DNA of 6,314 nt, from NCBI GenBank assembly GCA_018831025.1, contig JAHJRB010000039.1, positions 1 through 6,314 of the forward strand, read 5' to 3'. The position numbers and the translations under genes are program-made. This DNA is from Nanobdellota archaeon (lineage in GTDB: Archaea > Nanobdellota > Nanobdellia > SCGC-AAA011-G17 > ARS1403). Numbering within the stretch: the first letter of the stretch is position 1; every line of letters begins with the position of its first letter. This document shows, piece by piece, positions 1 through 6,083 of this stretch. Below the pieces are notes generated by a model. The model searched no databases. It had not been told where the DNA came from and saw nothing but the letters and a program-made list of their open reading frames with translations.

Positions 1-122
1 CCATCAACTCTAACCTCTAATTTTCTTATATCCACTTCATCAACCACATCAAAGTATTTCTTTGCTTCACTAGCTATTTTCTTGCTTCCATTCCCCCCTA
101 AACTAATTAATGCGAATTTCAT
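1..122 (-). CDS. rimK: RimK-like ATP-grasp ligase, N-terminal 40 codons (runs off left edge)
   Basis: My own translation of the minus strand from the ATG at 122 reads MKFALISLGGNGSKKIASEA and continues to the window edge without a stop (40 codons plus two bases). The short beta strand, Gly-rich turn and the later DEVDIRKLEV stretch resemble the N-terminal pre-ATP-grasp domain of RimK-type alpha-L-glutamate ligases. The ATP-binding and catalytic parts lie outside the window. The start ATG overlaps the stop of the upstream protease gene as ATGA, so the two are one operon and probably translationally coupled; I see no Shine-Dalgarno site. RimK enzymes add glutamate to a protein or small-molecule acceptor using ATP. 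Bacterial RimK modifies ribosomal protein S6, which archaea lack, so the acceptor here is unknown; archaeal relatives include CofF, MptN and LysX-type ligases. The call rests on the N-terminus plus the neighbour and would be weaker without the latter. Confidence 0.75.
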   Translation of the reverse strand, partial: MKFALISLGGNGSKKIASEAKKYFDVVDEVDIRKLEVRVD

Positions 123-448
123 CTTAATGGATCAATTAGAAAATTCCCCTTTCTTAAACCTTCCCTTCCTATTAACATTTTATATTTCATCTTACTTCTA
201 TCAGATAAATTTATTAAAACTTTTAAAGTTACATTATTAATCCTTATCTCTTCTTCAACAACAGGTCTTTTAGTTCTGCCAGCTGCACTTCTAAAACTCC
301 CTTCAGCAATTATAGGTCCTAATTTTAATTTTTTTGCTAGTTTTTTATCAATACTGCATCTTCTAGCACCTGAATCAATCCTTGCAATTACTTTCTTCCC
401 TTTTATTTCAACCTCTTCTGTAAGACCTATGATGTCTCGCTTTACCAT
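119..448 (-). CDS. RimK-associated retropepsin-like aspartic protease (Zn_protease/RimB-like family)
   Basis: This 109-residue soluble protein carries the aspartic protease-like motif D25-S-G-A at the end of a strand (ARIDSGARRCS) and the family's C-terminal block LIGREGLRKGNFLIDP at 92-107. Both are typical of the family named ATP-dependent zinc protease (PF05618), which structurally resembles retropepsins and whose members occur beside RimK. In Pseudomonas the equivalent RimB trims glutamates that RimK has added; by analogy this protein may reverse the modification made by the ligase encoded next to it. It is the first gene of a leftward operon and its stop overlaps the rimK start (ATGA at 119-122). 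The ATG at 448 is favoured because an archaeal TATA element lies 32 bases upstream and no other start codon precedes it before an in-frame stop. The family is clear; the substrate and the deglutamylation role are inference. Confidence 0.85.
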   Translation of the reverse strand: MVKRDIIGLTEEVEIKGKKVIARIDSGARRCSIDKKLAKKLKLGPIIAEGSFRSAAGRTKRPVVEEEIRINNVTLKVLINLSDRSKMKYKMLIGREGLRKGNFLIDPLR

Positions 449-471
449 CTTAACTAAAACTACTTTTATTT

Positions 472-483
472 GTTTTTAAATTT
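472..483 (-). promoter_or_regulatory. Archaeal TATA box for the protease-rimK operon
   Basis: Read leftward, the core TTTAAAAAC occupies 480-472, preceded by A-rich BRE-like sequence. The core starts 32 bases before the ATG at 448. In archaea transcription starts about 25 bases after TATA, so the mRNA would have almost no leader, consistent with the lack of a ribosome binding site. Confidence 0.6.
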
Positions 484-495
484 TTCTACATAAGT

Positions 496-503
496 TTTAT
501 AAA
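496..503 (+). promoter_or_regulatory. Archaeal TATA box for the AI-2E family gene
   Basis: TTTATAAA begins 31 bases before the ATG at 527, a distance that predicts a leaderless or near-leaderless transcript. It sits back to back with the leftward TATA element at 475-480, with only 15 bases between the two cores. Confidence 0.6.
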
Positions 504-526
504 CTATAAAATAGAAAATACATTCT

Positions 527-1492
527 ATGAACCCTCAGGAGCATAAATACTTTAAATTGATATTTTTTATTGCAGTGGCTTACTTAATTTTCTTATTAAT
601 AAAACCCTTTATTTCCATAGTTTTAGGCAGTGTAGTCTTAAGCTATGCATTTTATCCAGTCTATAAAAGAATAAATACCAAAGTTAAAAACGAACATTTG
701 TGCTCTGCTTTAACCACAATCATCATATTTTTAATTATTTTATTACCTTTAATCTTTGTTTTGAATGTCCTAACAGTAGAATCAATTTCTGCTTATCAAA
801 CAATAAAATCCCAGGACTTTTCTAAATTTACCACAACACTTTTGGATGAAAAATTCTCAACTTACATACAGGAGATTATTAATCGTGTTTTATTATTTTT
901 TGTAGAGGTCTCTTCTAAACTGGTTTTAAGCATACCTTCTATAGCTTTAAACTTCTTTTTATTATTCTTTTTAATCTATTATTTATTAAAAGATGGAAAA
1001 ATAATCGCAGAAAATTTAAAAGCCTACTTACCTTTTTCAAATAAGCAGGAAATATATACAAGATTTGATAAGTTAACCAGAGCATTAATCTACGGAACAA
1101 TACTAATTGCAATTATCCAAGGCATAGCCGGAGGCTTAGGATTTTTAATCTTTAAAATCCCCTCAGCAATATTATGGGGCTTTGCTATGGGAGTAGCTTC
1201 CTTTATTCCTTTAGTTGGCACAGCAATAATTTGGTTACCTGCTGGAATTTTTAAATTAATACAAGGAGATTTAGTTTCAGGAATTGGAATTATTCTATTT
1301 GGTGCTCTAATCGTAGGTTCTATAGATAACTTAGTTAGACCTTACTTAGTAAGTGCAAAAGCCAAAGTTCATCCAGCAGTTGTTTTATTAGGTGTTTTAG
1401 GCGGATTAAAATTATTTGGCTTTACAGGAATTATAATTGGACCTTTATTTCTAGCACTTGCTTTAGAATTTATTAGAGTTAAAACAACCTAA
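527..1492 (+). CDS. AI-2E family transporter-like membrane protein (UPF0118)
   Basis: A 321-residue, strongly hydrophobic integral membrane protein with the layout of PF01594. Two N-terminal membrane segments lie at about 9-45, another at about 62-85, then a mostly soluble stretch at 86-130 with a membrane segment near 131-155 ending in the family's YYLLKDG motif (151-157). A C-terminal cluster of membrane segments covers 185-316 and contains the conserved FIPLVGTAIIWLPAG (226-240), DNLVRPYLVS (267-276) and FGFTGIIIGPLFLA (297-310) blocks. Length is normal for the family. The ATG is fixed by an in-frame TAG at 512-514 and a TATA element 31 bases upstream. Family members are linked to export of autoinducer-2 (TqsA) or to sodium/proton antiport; which substrate applies in an archaeon cannot be read from sequence. 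It is a single-gene unit, divergent from the protease-rimK operon, and the next gene has its own promoter. Confidence 0.88.
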   Translation: MNPQEHKYFKLIFFIAVAYLIFLLIKPFISIVLGSVVLSYAFYPVYKRINTKVKNEHLCSALTTIIIFLIILLPLIFVLNVLTVESISAYQTIKSQDFSKFTTTLLDEKFSTYIQEIINRVLLFFVEVSSKLVLSIPSIALNFFLLFFLIYYLLKDGKIIAENLKAYLPFSNKQEIYTRFDKLTRALIYGTILIAIIQGIAGGLGFLIFKIPSAILWGFAMGVASFIPLVGTAIIWLPAGIFKLIQGDLVSGIGIILFGALIVGSIDNLVRPYLVSAKAKVHPAVVLLGVLGGLKLFGFTGIIIGPLFLALALEFIRVKTT

Positions 1493-1524
1493 CTTTATTG
1501 AATTAAAGCTTCAAAATAGAAAGG

Positions 1525-1532
1525 TTTAAAAA
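1525..1532 (+). promoter_or_regulatory. Archaeal TATA box for vapBC
   Basis: TTTAAAAA starts 33 bases before the vapB ATG and follows a purine-rich GAAAGG that could act as BRE. Its last two bases are also the first two of the inverted repeat at 1531-1549. Confidence 0.6.
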
Positions 1533-1549
1533 TGATACTCTGTATCATT
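1531..1549 (+). promoter_or_regulatory. Probable VapB/VapBC operator, perfect 8-bp inverted repeat
   Basis: AATGATAC (1531-1538) and GTATCATT (1542-1549) are exact reverse complements separated by TCT. The repeat fills the space between the TATA box and the predicted transcription start just before the ATG at 1558, so a bound protein would block assembly of the transcription complex. AbrB-type antitoxins bind such palindromes as dimers and repress their own operon, more strongly with toxin bound. That VapB binds here is inference from symmetry and position. Confidence 0.6.
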
Positions 1550-1557
1550 AATTTACT

Positions 1558-1773
1558 ATGATAGAAATAAATACTAAGATAAAAAAATGGGGAAATTCAT
1601 TAGCTACAGTAATACCAAAGGATATCGCAGAAAAAGCAAATCTTAAGGTTGGAAGAAATATTAAGCTATTGATACCTTTAAAAAAAGCTAACCTAGAAAA
1701 AAGATTCGGCAGATTGAAGAATTGGAAAAAATCAACAGAGCAAATTATGAGAGAAATTGACGAAGGATGGTAA
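1558..1773 (+). CDS. vapB: AbrB/MazE-type antitoxin (VapB)
   Basis: This 71-residue protein has an N-terminal swapped-hairpin AbrB DNA-binding domain at about 3-40, with the characteristic KKWGNSLATVIPKDI (9-23) and the following LKVG turn. A basic linker leads to a C-terminal tail at about 50-71 (FGRLKNW...REIDEGW), the region that in this family wraps the toxin and occupies its active site. Its stop overlaps the start of the PIN-domain gene by seven bases (ATGGTAA), the usual antitoxin-first order. It should neutralise VapC and repress its own promoter through the inverted repeat upstream. The ATG is fixed by an in-frame TAA at 1549-1551. MazE could be an alternative name from the fold, but the PIN partner makes VapB the better label. 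Confidence 0.87.
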   Translation: MIEINTKIKKWGNSLATVIPKDIAEKANLKVGRNIKLLIPLKKANLEKRFGRLKNWKKSTEQIMREIDEGW

Positions 1774-2150
1774 CTTACTTCTTTGATACTTATGCTTTAG
1801 TAGAGATTGAAAAAGGTAGTAAGAATTATGAACCTTATAAAAAAGCTGATGTTATAACAACTAAATTGAATATTATGGAATTTTATTTTTCTCTTCTTAC
1901 AGATTTAAAAGAAGATATCGCTGAAGAAGGCTTTGAATATTATTCAGAATTTTGCATAGGCATTCCAGATGATATTCTGAAAGAAGCCGTACAATTTAAA
2001 TTAGAAATAACTAAAAAATTAAGAAAAAAAGATGGCAGACCAAGTTATGTTGACTGTATTGGTTATGTTCTTTCAAAAAAACTTGGAATTAAATTTCTAA
2101 CAGGAGATAAATTATTTGAAAATTTAGATAATGTTGAATATGTAAAATAA
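1767..2150 (+). CDS. vapC: PIN-domain ribonuclease toxin (VapC)
   Basis: A 127-residue PIN-domain protein covering essentially the whole chain. The four acidic residues expected for metal-dependent RNase activity are present: D7 in YFFDTYAL, E38 in NIMEFYFSLL, D96 in SYVDCIGYVLSKK and D114 in FLTGDKLF. All are intact, so the toxin is probably active. VapC toxins cleave tRNA or rRNA to stop translation when free of antitoxin; the RNA target here cannot be predicted. The ATG overlaps the vapB stop by seven bases in another frame, and the preceding GAAGG abuts the ATG too closely for a normal ribosome site, so translation probably depends on re-initiation after vapB. This helps keep antitoxin in excess. 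The gene ends in a T-rich gap and converges with the SpoIIM-like gene. Confidence 0.88.
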   Translation: MVTYFFDTYALVEIEKGSKNYEPYKKADVITTKLNIMEFYFSLLTDLKEDIAEEGFEYYSEFCIGIPDDILKEAVQFKLEITKKLRKKDGRPSYVDCIGYVLSKKLGIKFLTGDKLFENLDNVEYVK

Positions 2151-2214
2151 TACTTTTTTACTTAAAAATCAAATCTTTATTGTCTTTTTTCTAAAAAGAG
2201 TCTAAAAATTTCCC
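2151..2214. terminator. T/A-rich convergent terminator region between vapC and the SpoIIM-like gene
   Basis: The 64-base gap has rightward T6 tracts at 2154-2159 and 2185-2190 and leftward T5 tracts (A runs on the plus strand near 2193-2197 and 2204-2208). Archaeal termination relies mainly on such oligo-T tracts. TCTTTTT (2183-2189) and AAAAAGA (2193-2199) are also exact reverse complements around a three-base loop, giving a weak symmetrical hairpin that could serve both directions. No gene is visible here. Confidence 0.4.
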
Positions 2215-3066
2215 TTAAAACAACCTAGGTGTTACAAATACTTCTACTGCCGCTGCAACTACTAACATTAAAATTGCAATTACAATTAAATCTATAGAAT
2301 CCATTACTATTTTTTTAAACTTATCTGTTCCAAAGTCATGTCTTATAACAGCAACAGAAATAATCCCTCCTGCTAATCCTGCTACAAAATAAGCAGCTAT
2401 CTCCGGAATACCATGAACCATGTATCTTAGTACACTAGTAGAACCAATATGGAAATAACCAGTCATCTTTCCAAGACCTGCAGCTTCAGAATAAACACTT
2501 ATATTGTTTCTAAAAAAAGTTCCAATTGCTGCAGCAATCACACTAGCATTCCAGGTTAAAATGAAAATTGCTCCTGCACCAAATAAAAATGCAAAAAGTA
2601 TACAGAAGATCATCACTTTAATATTATTTGAAAATATCTGCATTAAAAAATCCCCGCCTGTACTTAATCCTACTATAGCATTAGAGTTAATAGCTCTTAT
2701 AGTTTCTAATTGAACATTAAACATATTAGTTACAATACTTTCCGGTAAAACACTAAACCATACAGTAAAACTTGCTAAATACCCTAAAAACAGAAACACA
2801 AAAACCATTACAGCCTTTCCATGCTCTTTTAACAAAAAAGTCTCGCTCTGACTTGTGCTGTCTTTTTCTTCTTCTATCCTAATCACACTATAAACAAGCG
2901 GCACACTGGCAATAACAGTTAAAAACACCATAACCAAGCTTGCATAGTCTTTAAAGATCCATAAGCTTAGAAAAGTAGCAATCGAAGCATATATCGCACC
3001 AATTATAAACATCTCAAACGGATGCCCTTCAGCTTTACTAGGATTTATTAGACTTTCAATAACCAC
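2215..3066 (-). CDS. SpoIIM-like (DUF95) multi-pass membrane protein
   Basis: A 283-residue integral membrane protein of the stage II sporulation protein M family (PF01944). Two hydrophobic segments lie at about 19-63. After a charged loop (64-84), further segments run at about 86-107, 148-182, 217-242 and 257-277. Family-like blocks are NNIKVMIFCILFAFLFGAGA (147-166) and the HGIPEIAAYFVAGLAGG stretch (218-234). The start is GTG at 3066: an in-frame stop lies four codons upstream, the N-terminus VIESLINPSKAE matches the usual archaeal form of the family, and a TATA element lies about 33 bases before it. An ATG at codon 19 would cut into the first segment and is less likely. In Bacillus SpoIIM belongs to the engulfment complex DMP; archaea do not sporulate, and the archaeal role is unknown. 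It is a single-gene unit, convergent with vapC and divergent from the U32 gene. Confidence 0.85.
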   Translation of the reverse strand: MVIESLINPSKAEGHPFEMFIIGAIYASIATFLSLWIFKDYASLVMVFLTVIASVPLVYSVIRIEEEKDSTSQSETFLLKEHGKAVMVFVFLFLGYLASFTVWFSVLPESIVTNMFNVQLETIRAINSNAIVGLSTGGDFLMQIFSNNIKVMIFCILFAFLFGAGAIFILTWNASVIAAAIGTFFRNNISVYSEAAGLGKMTGYFHIGSTSVLRYMVHGIPEIAAYFVAGLAGGIISVAVIRHDFGTDKFKKIVMDSIDLIVIAILMLVVAAAVEVFVTPRLF

Positions 3067-3090
3067 TTTATTTTTTATTTAACTAAACTT

Positions 3091-3104
3091 GTATATATAT
3101 TTTA
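3091..3104 (-). promoter_or_regulatory. Archaeal TATA box for the SpoIIM-like gene
   Basis: Read leftward, an AT-alternating TAAAATATATATAC stretch covers 3104-3091, beginning its TATATATA core about 33 bases before the GTG at 3066. The geometry matches the other leaderless promoters in the window and supports the GTG start. Confidence 0.5.
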
Positions 3105-3111
3105 CCTTAAA

Positions 3112-3119
3112 TTTAAATA
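3112..3119 (+). promoter_or_regulatory. Archaeal TATA box for the U32-DUF362 operon
   Basis: TTTAAATA begins 30 bases before the ATG at 3142, preceded by CCTTAAA, which could act as BRE. No Shine-Dalgarno sequence is seen between it and the start, so the transcript is probably leaderless. It lies back to back with the leftward element at 3091-3104. Confidence 0.6.
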
Positions 3120-3141
3120 CCCTAAATTTTCTTTATTTCCT

Positions 3142-4377
3142 ATGGAAAAGATAGAAATAATGTCTCCGGCAGGAACATTCGAATCTTTAAACGCTGCAAT
3201 TAAAGCAGGAGCTGATTCAGTCTACTTCGGAGTAGATGAATTAAATATGAGAGCTAGGTCTGCTAACTTTACATTAAAAGACCTTCCAGAAATTGTTAAA
3301 ATTTGTAAAAAAAACAACATAAAAACTTATTTAACAGTAAACACAGTAATTTATGATTCTGATTTTCCTTTAATGAAAAAAATTTTAGATGAAGCTAAAA
3401 ACTCTGGAATTACAGCAATTATCGCTTCCGATATAGCTGTCATGCAATACTGCAAAAAACTTAATTTAAGGGTTCATAGTTCAACCCAATTAAACATTTC
3501 CAACATAGAAGCAGTTAAATTTTACGCCCAATTTGTAGATGTAGTAGTTTTAGCAAGAGAATTAACTTTATCTCAAATAGAGAATATTTGTAAAGAAATA
3601 AAAAAACAAAATATCTTAGGACCTTCTGGAGATTTAATACAAGTAGAGTTATTTTGTCACGGAGCTTTATGTGTTTCAATCTCCGGAAAATGCTATATGT
3701 CTTTAGCAGTTTATAACTCTTCAGCTAATCGCGGTGCCTGTTTGCAAAACTGCAGAAGGACTTATAGAGTTATTGATGAAGAAACAGGTGATGAATTAAA
3801 AATAGATAACAAATATGTTATGTCTCCTAAAGATTTATGCACAATAAAATTTTTAGACCAATTAATAAAAGCAGGAGTTACTATTTTCAAGATAGAAGGA
3901 CGCGCCAGACCTCCAGAATATGTTTACACAGTAGCCAAAGTCTATAAAGAAGCGGTTAATACAATAAACAACAATCAATTTACAGAAGAAAAAATAAATT
4001 CCTGGTTAAAACAATTAGAAACAGTTTACAACAGAGGTTTCTGGCACGGGGGTTATTACTTAGGAGCTAAATTAGGAGAGTGGGCCGGCATCTATGGCTC
4101 TAAAGCAACTAAAGAAAAAGAATTTGTAGGAACAGTTAAAAACTATTTTGTAAAAAATAAAGTTGCAGAGATTTATATCAACACAGGAAAAATAAAAGTT
4201 AATGATACTTTATTAATAACTGGTCCAACTACCGGTCTTTTAGAAATGAATTTAAAAAATATTGTAAAAGATAATAAAACAATTAAACAAGCAAAGAAAC
4301 TAGATACAATTACTATTGAAGTTCCAGAACGTGTTAGAATTAAAGATAAGGTTTACTTATGGAGAGATAGAAAATGA
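3142..4377 (+). CDS. U32-family protein with Fe-S cysteine set (TrhP/RlhA/UbiU-like)
   Basis: A 411-residue soluble protein. The N-terminal part (about 3-260) has the TIM-barrel-like U32 fold, starting with IMSPAGTFESLNAAIKAGAD and including HSSTQLNISN (112-121). The U32 signature E169-x-F-x2-G-A-L-C-x4-G-x-C-x2-S is complete (169-187), and KIEGRARPPEYV is at 250-261. Cysteines C177, C184, C200 and C233 have nearly the spacing of the four that bind [4Fe-4S] in UbiU/UbiV; C172 and C204 are extra. A C-terminal beta-rich domain follows from about 325. Although named peptidase U32, characterised members act in O2-independent or prephenate-dependent hydroxylation of tRNA (TrhP), 23S rRNA (RlhA) or ubiquinone (UbiU/UbiV). 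An RNA hydroxylation role is therefore more likely than proteolysis, but the archaeal substrate is unknown. Its last codon overlaps the DUF362 start (ATGA), implying joint expression. Confidence 0.9.
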   Translation: MEKIEIMSPAGTFESLNAAIKAGADSVYFGVDELNMRARSANFTLKDLPEIVKICKKNNIKTYLTVNTVIYDSDFPLMKKILDEAKNSGITAIIASDIAVMQYCKKLNLRVHSSTQLNISNIEAVKFYAQFVDVVVLARELTLSQIENICKEIKKQNILGPSGDLIQVELFCHGALCVSISGKCYMSLAVYNSSANRGACLQNCRRTYRVIDEETGDELKIDNKYVMSPKDLCTIKFLDQLIKAGVTIFKIEGRARPPEYVYTVAKVYKEAVNTINNNQFTEEKINSWLKQLETVYNRGFWHGGYYLGAKLGEWAGIYGSKATKEKEFVGTVKNYFVKNKVAEIYINTGKIKVNDTLLITGPTTGLLEMNLKNIVKDNKTIKQAKKLDTITIEVPERVRIKDKVYLWRDRK

Positions 4378-5489
4378 AAGTCTCAATTGTTAAATGCTAC
4401 AACTACGAACAATCAGAAGTAGATGAAGCTGTAAAAAAATCTTTAGAATTAATTAATTATAAAATTCCTAAAAATAAAAAAATATTACTTAAACCAAATT
4501 TATTAGGATTTTTCCAAGAAGGTTCTCAAATAGCAATAACAACAAACATAGCTGTAATAAAAGCTGTAATAAAATTATTCAAAGGGAATAAACTTTACTT
4601 GGGAGATTCTTCAGGTCAAGGAGACACAAATAAAACAATTAAAAGTTTAGAATTAGATACATTAAAAGACATTGAAATAGTTAACTTTGACAAGGCTCCT
4701 AAAATTTTAGTTGATTTTAAAGGAAAATATCTAAAAAAAGAATATATTCCTAAAATTCTAAAAGAAGTAGATTTAATTATTAATTTACCAAAACTTAAAA
4801 CCCACTCTGTTACTAAATATACTGGAGCAATAAAAAACTTCTACGGAATCTTGCCTGGTGGAAAAAAGTGGGAACTTCATCATACAGTAGGAAACGACCC
4901 AGAGTTTAGTAAAATGCTTTTAGAGATTTTCAAAACAATTAAACCTAATTTAAGCATAATGGACGGAATCATTGGAATGGAAGGAGATGGTCCAAGTATG
5001 GGAAGATCTAAAAATTCTAATGTTATATTAGCCAGTAAAGATTCTTTATCTTTAGATTATATAGCTAGCAAACTTATGGGCTTTAACCCTTTAGAGATTC
5101 CTCAAATTAACTTAGCTTATAAAGAAAATTTAAATTCAGAAATTACAGTTTTAGGAGAAAAAAGTCTTTCTTTATCTTACCTAAAACCTTCCACAACAAC
5201 TCAAGGTTTAGTTAAATATTTGCCTTTGTTTATAAGAAAAAAAATATTTGATAATAAAAAATTAGCAGTTATTCCGGAAAAATGCAGGAAATGTGGATTA
5301 TGTGCTAAAGTTTGTCCAGTCAATGCAATTTCTTACCACCCTTATCCAGTATGGGACTTTAAAAAATGTATTAGGTGTCATTGCTGCATGGAAACCTGCC
5401 CTTATCACGCTATCCATCTAAAAGAAAATCCTTTTTTTAAAACAGCATTTAAAATATTTAGAAAAATAAAAAATTTTAGGAAACAGTAA
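4374..5489 (+). CDS. DUF362 domain protein with two C-terminal [4Fe-4S] ferredoxin motifs
   Basis: A 371-residue protein with a DUF362 domain at about 1-265, recognised by KILLKPNLLG (36-45), LPKLKTHSVTKYTGAIKNFYG (138-158) and IMDGIIGMEGDGP (195-207). A linker (about 266-300) leads to a bacterial-type 2[4Fe-4S] ferredoxin domain: C304-x2-C307-x2-C310-x3-C314-P and C332-x2-C335-x2-C338-x3-C342-P, both complete. The last 20 residues are very basic and partly hydrophobic (PFFKTAFKIFRKIKNFRKQ), which might bind RNA or a membrane surface; that is a guess. No signal peptide or membrane segment is seen. Function of DUF362 is not established; the ferredoxin part points to electron transfer. The gene overlaps the U32 gene by four bases (ATGA) with a weak GGAGAG at 4361-4366 as a possible ribosome site. 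Its product may supply electrons to, or maintain the cluster of, the U32 protein. Confidence 0.9.
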   Translation: MKVSIVKCYNYEQSEVDEAVKKSLELINYKIPKNKKILLKPNLLGFFQEGSQIAITTNIAVIKAVIKLFKGNKLYLGDSSGQGDTNKTIKSLELDTLKDIEIVNFDKAPKILVDFKGKYLKKEYIPKILKEVDLIINLPKLKTHSVTKYTGAIKNFYGILPGGKKWELHHTVGNDPEFSKMLLEIFKTIKPNLSIMDGIIGMEGDGPSMGRSKNSNVILASKDSLSLDYIASKLMGFNPLEIPQINLAYKENLNSEITVLGEKSLSLSYLKPSTTTQGLVKYLPLFIRKKIFDNKKLAVIPEKCRKCGLCAKVCPVNAISYHPYPVWDFKKCIRCHCCMETCPYHAIHLKENPFFKTAFKIFRKIKNFRKQ

Positions 5490-5504
5490 AACTATTTATA
5501 AAAA
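5461..5504 (-). terminator. Possible oligo-T terminator for the lemA operon
   Basis: Read leftward after the lemA stop, T5 lies at 5504-5500, and a T6 tract and a T5 tract lie within 5476-5461. The latter two are inside the 3' end of the convergent DUF362 gene. Only 15 bases separate the two stop codons, so the opposing transcripts must overlap or end inside each other. Support is the base composition alone. Confidence 0.3.
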
Positions 5505-6083
5505 TTAAAATAATTTTCCAACATCCACTGCTTCTTCAGCTCCTTGCTGTGCCTCAAACATATCTCTTTTCTCAAAACCAAAAATTCCTGCTATAATATT
5601 GGTAGGGAATCTTCTAATCTTTAGATTTAATTCTTTAACTGCACCATTGTAGATATCTCTCTCTGTTTTTATCCTGTTTTCTGTCCCGGCAAGTTCATCT
5701 TGAAGCGACAAGAAATTTTCATTTGCTTTTAGATTAGGATAATTTTCTGCTACAGCAAATAATGTTTTTAATGTCGAAGAAAGTTGATTGTCTGCTGCCT
5801 GCAATTCTGTTGGTGTTTTTGCATTCATCATGCTTGCTCTAGCTTTGGTAACTTCTATAAATATAGTTTCTTCATGAGCTGCGTATCGTTTAACAGTCTC
5901 AACTAAATTAGGCACTAAATCTGCCCTTCTTTGATATGCAGTTCCAACATTAGCCCATTTTTCATTTACAGTTTCATCAGCCTTAACTAATCCATTATAA
6001 GACCCCATTACCCATAAAATTAATAAAACCGCAACGATTCCTATAGACATTAATGTAATCTGCTTTCCACTTAATTTTTTCAT
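5505..6083 (-). CDS. lemA: LemA family protein
   Basis: A 192-residue protein with a short basic N-terminus, one membrane segment at about 9-27 (ITLMSIGIVAVLLILWVMG), and a helical domain filling the rest. LemA hallmarks are present in order: N40-E-K-W-A-N-V (40-46), RRADLVPNLVETVKRYAAHE (52-71), ENYPNLKANENFLSLQDELAGTENRI (113-138) and YNGAVKELN (145-153) with IRRFPTNIIAGIFGF (156-170). Length matches the family. The domain after the membrane segment is probably outside the cell, by analogy with bacterial LemA. Function is not established, though LemA genes often lie beside TPM-domain (YgcG-like) genes, as here. The ATG at 6083 has GGAGG seven bases upstream and overlaps the stop of the zinc ribbon gene (ATGA), making it the last gene of a leftward operon. 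Confidence 0.93.
   Translation of the reverse strand: MKKLSGKQITLMSIGIVAVLLILWVMGSYNGLVKADETVNEKWANVGTAYQRRADLVPNLVETVKRYAAHEETIFIEVTKARASMMNAKTPTELQAADNQLSSTLKTLFAVAENYPNLKANENFLSLQDELAGTENRIKTERDIYNGAVKELNLKIRRFPTNIIAGIFGFEKRDMFEAQQGAEEAVDVGKLF

Noticed and set aside
1493..1508. Inverted repeat CTTTA/TAAAG after the AI-2E gene as a hairpin terminator
   Set aside because: Five A/T-rich pairs with a six-base loop are expected by chance in this composition, and no T tract follows.
1558..2150. vapBC as part of a mobile element or genomic island
   Set aside because: No flanking direct or inverted repeats, transposase, integrase or tRNA is visible, and base composition resembles that of the neighbours.
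2504..2713. 69-codon open frame on the plus strand
   Set aside because: It lies wholly antisense to the well-supported SpoIIM-like gene, and its hydrophobic, Lys/Ile-rich content mirrors the opposite membrane protein.
3142..4377. U32 gene as a true secreted collagenase-like peptidase
   Set aside because: There is no signal peptide, and the cysteine set and KIEGR block match the hydroxylase-type members of the family better than a protease.
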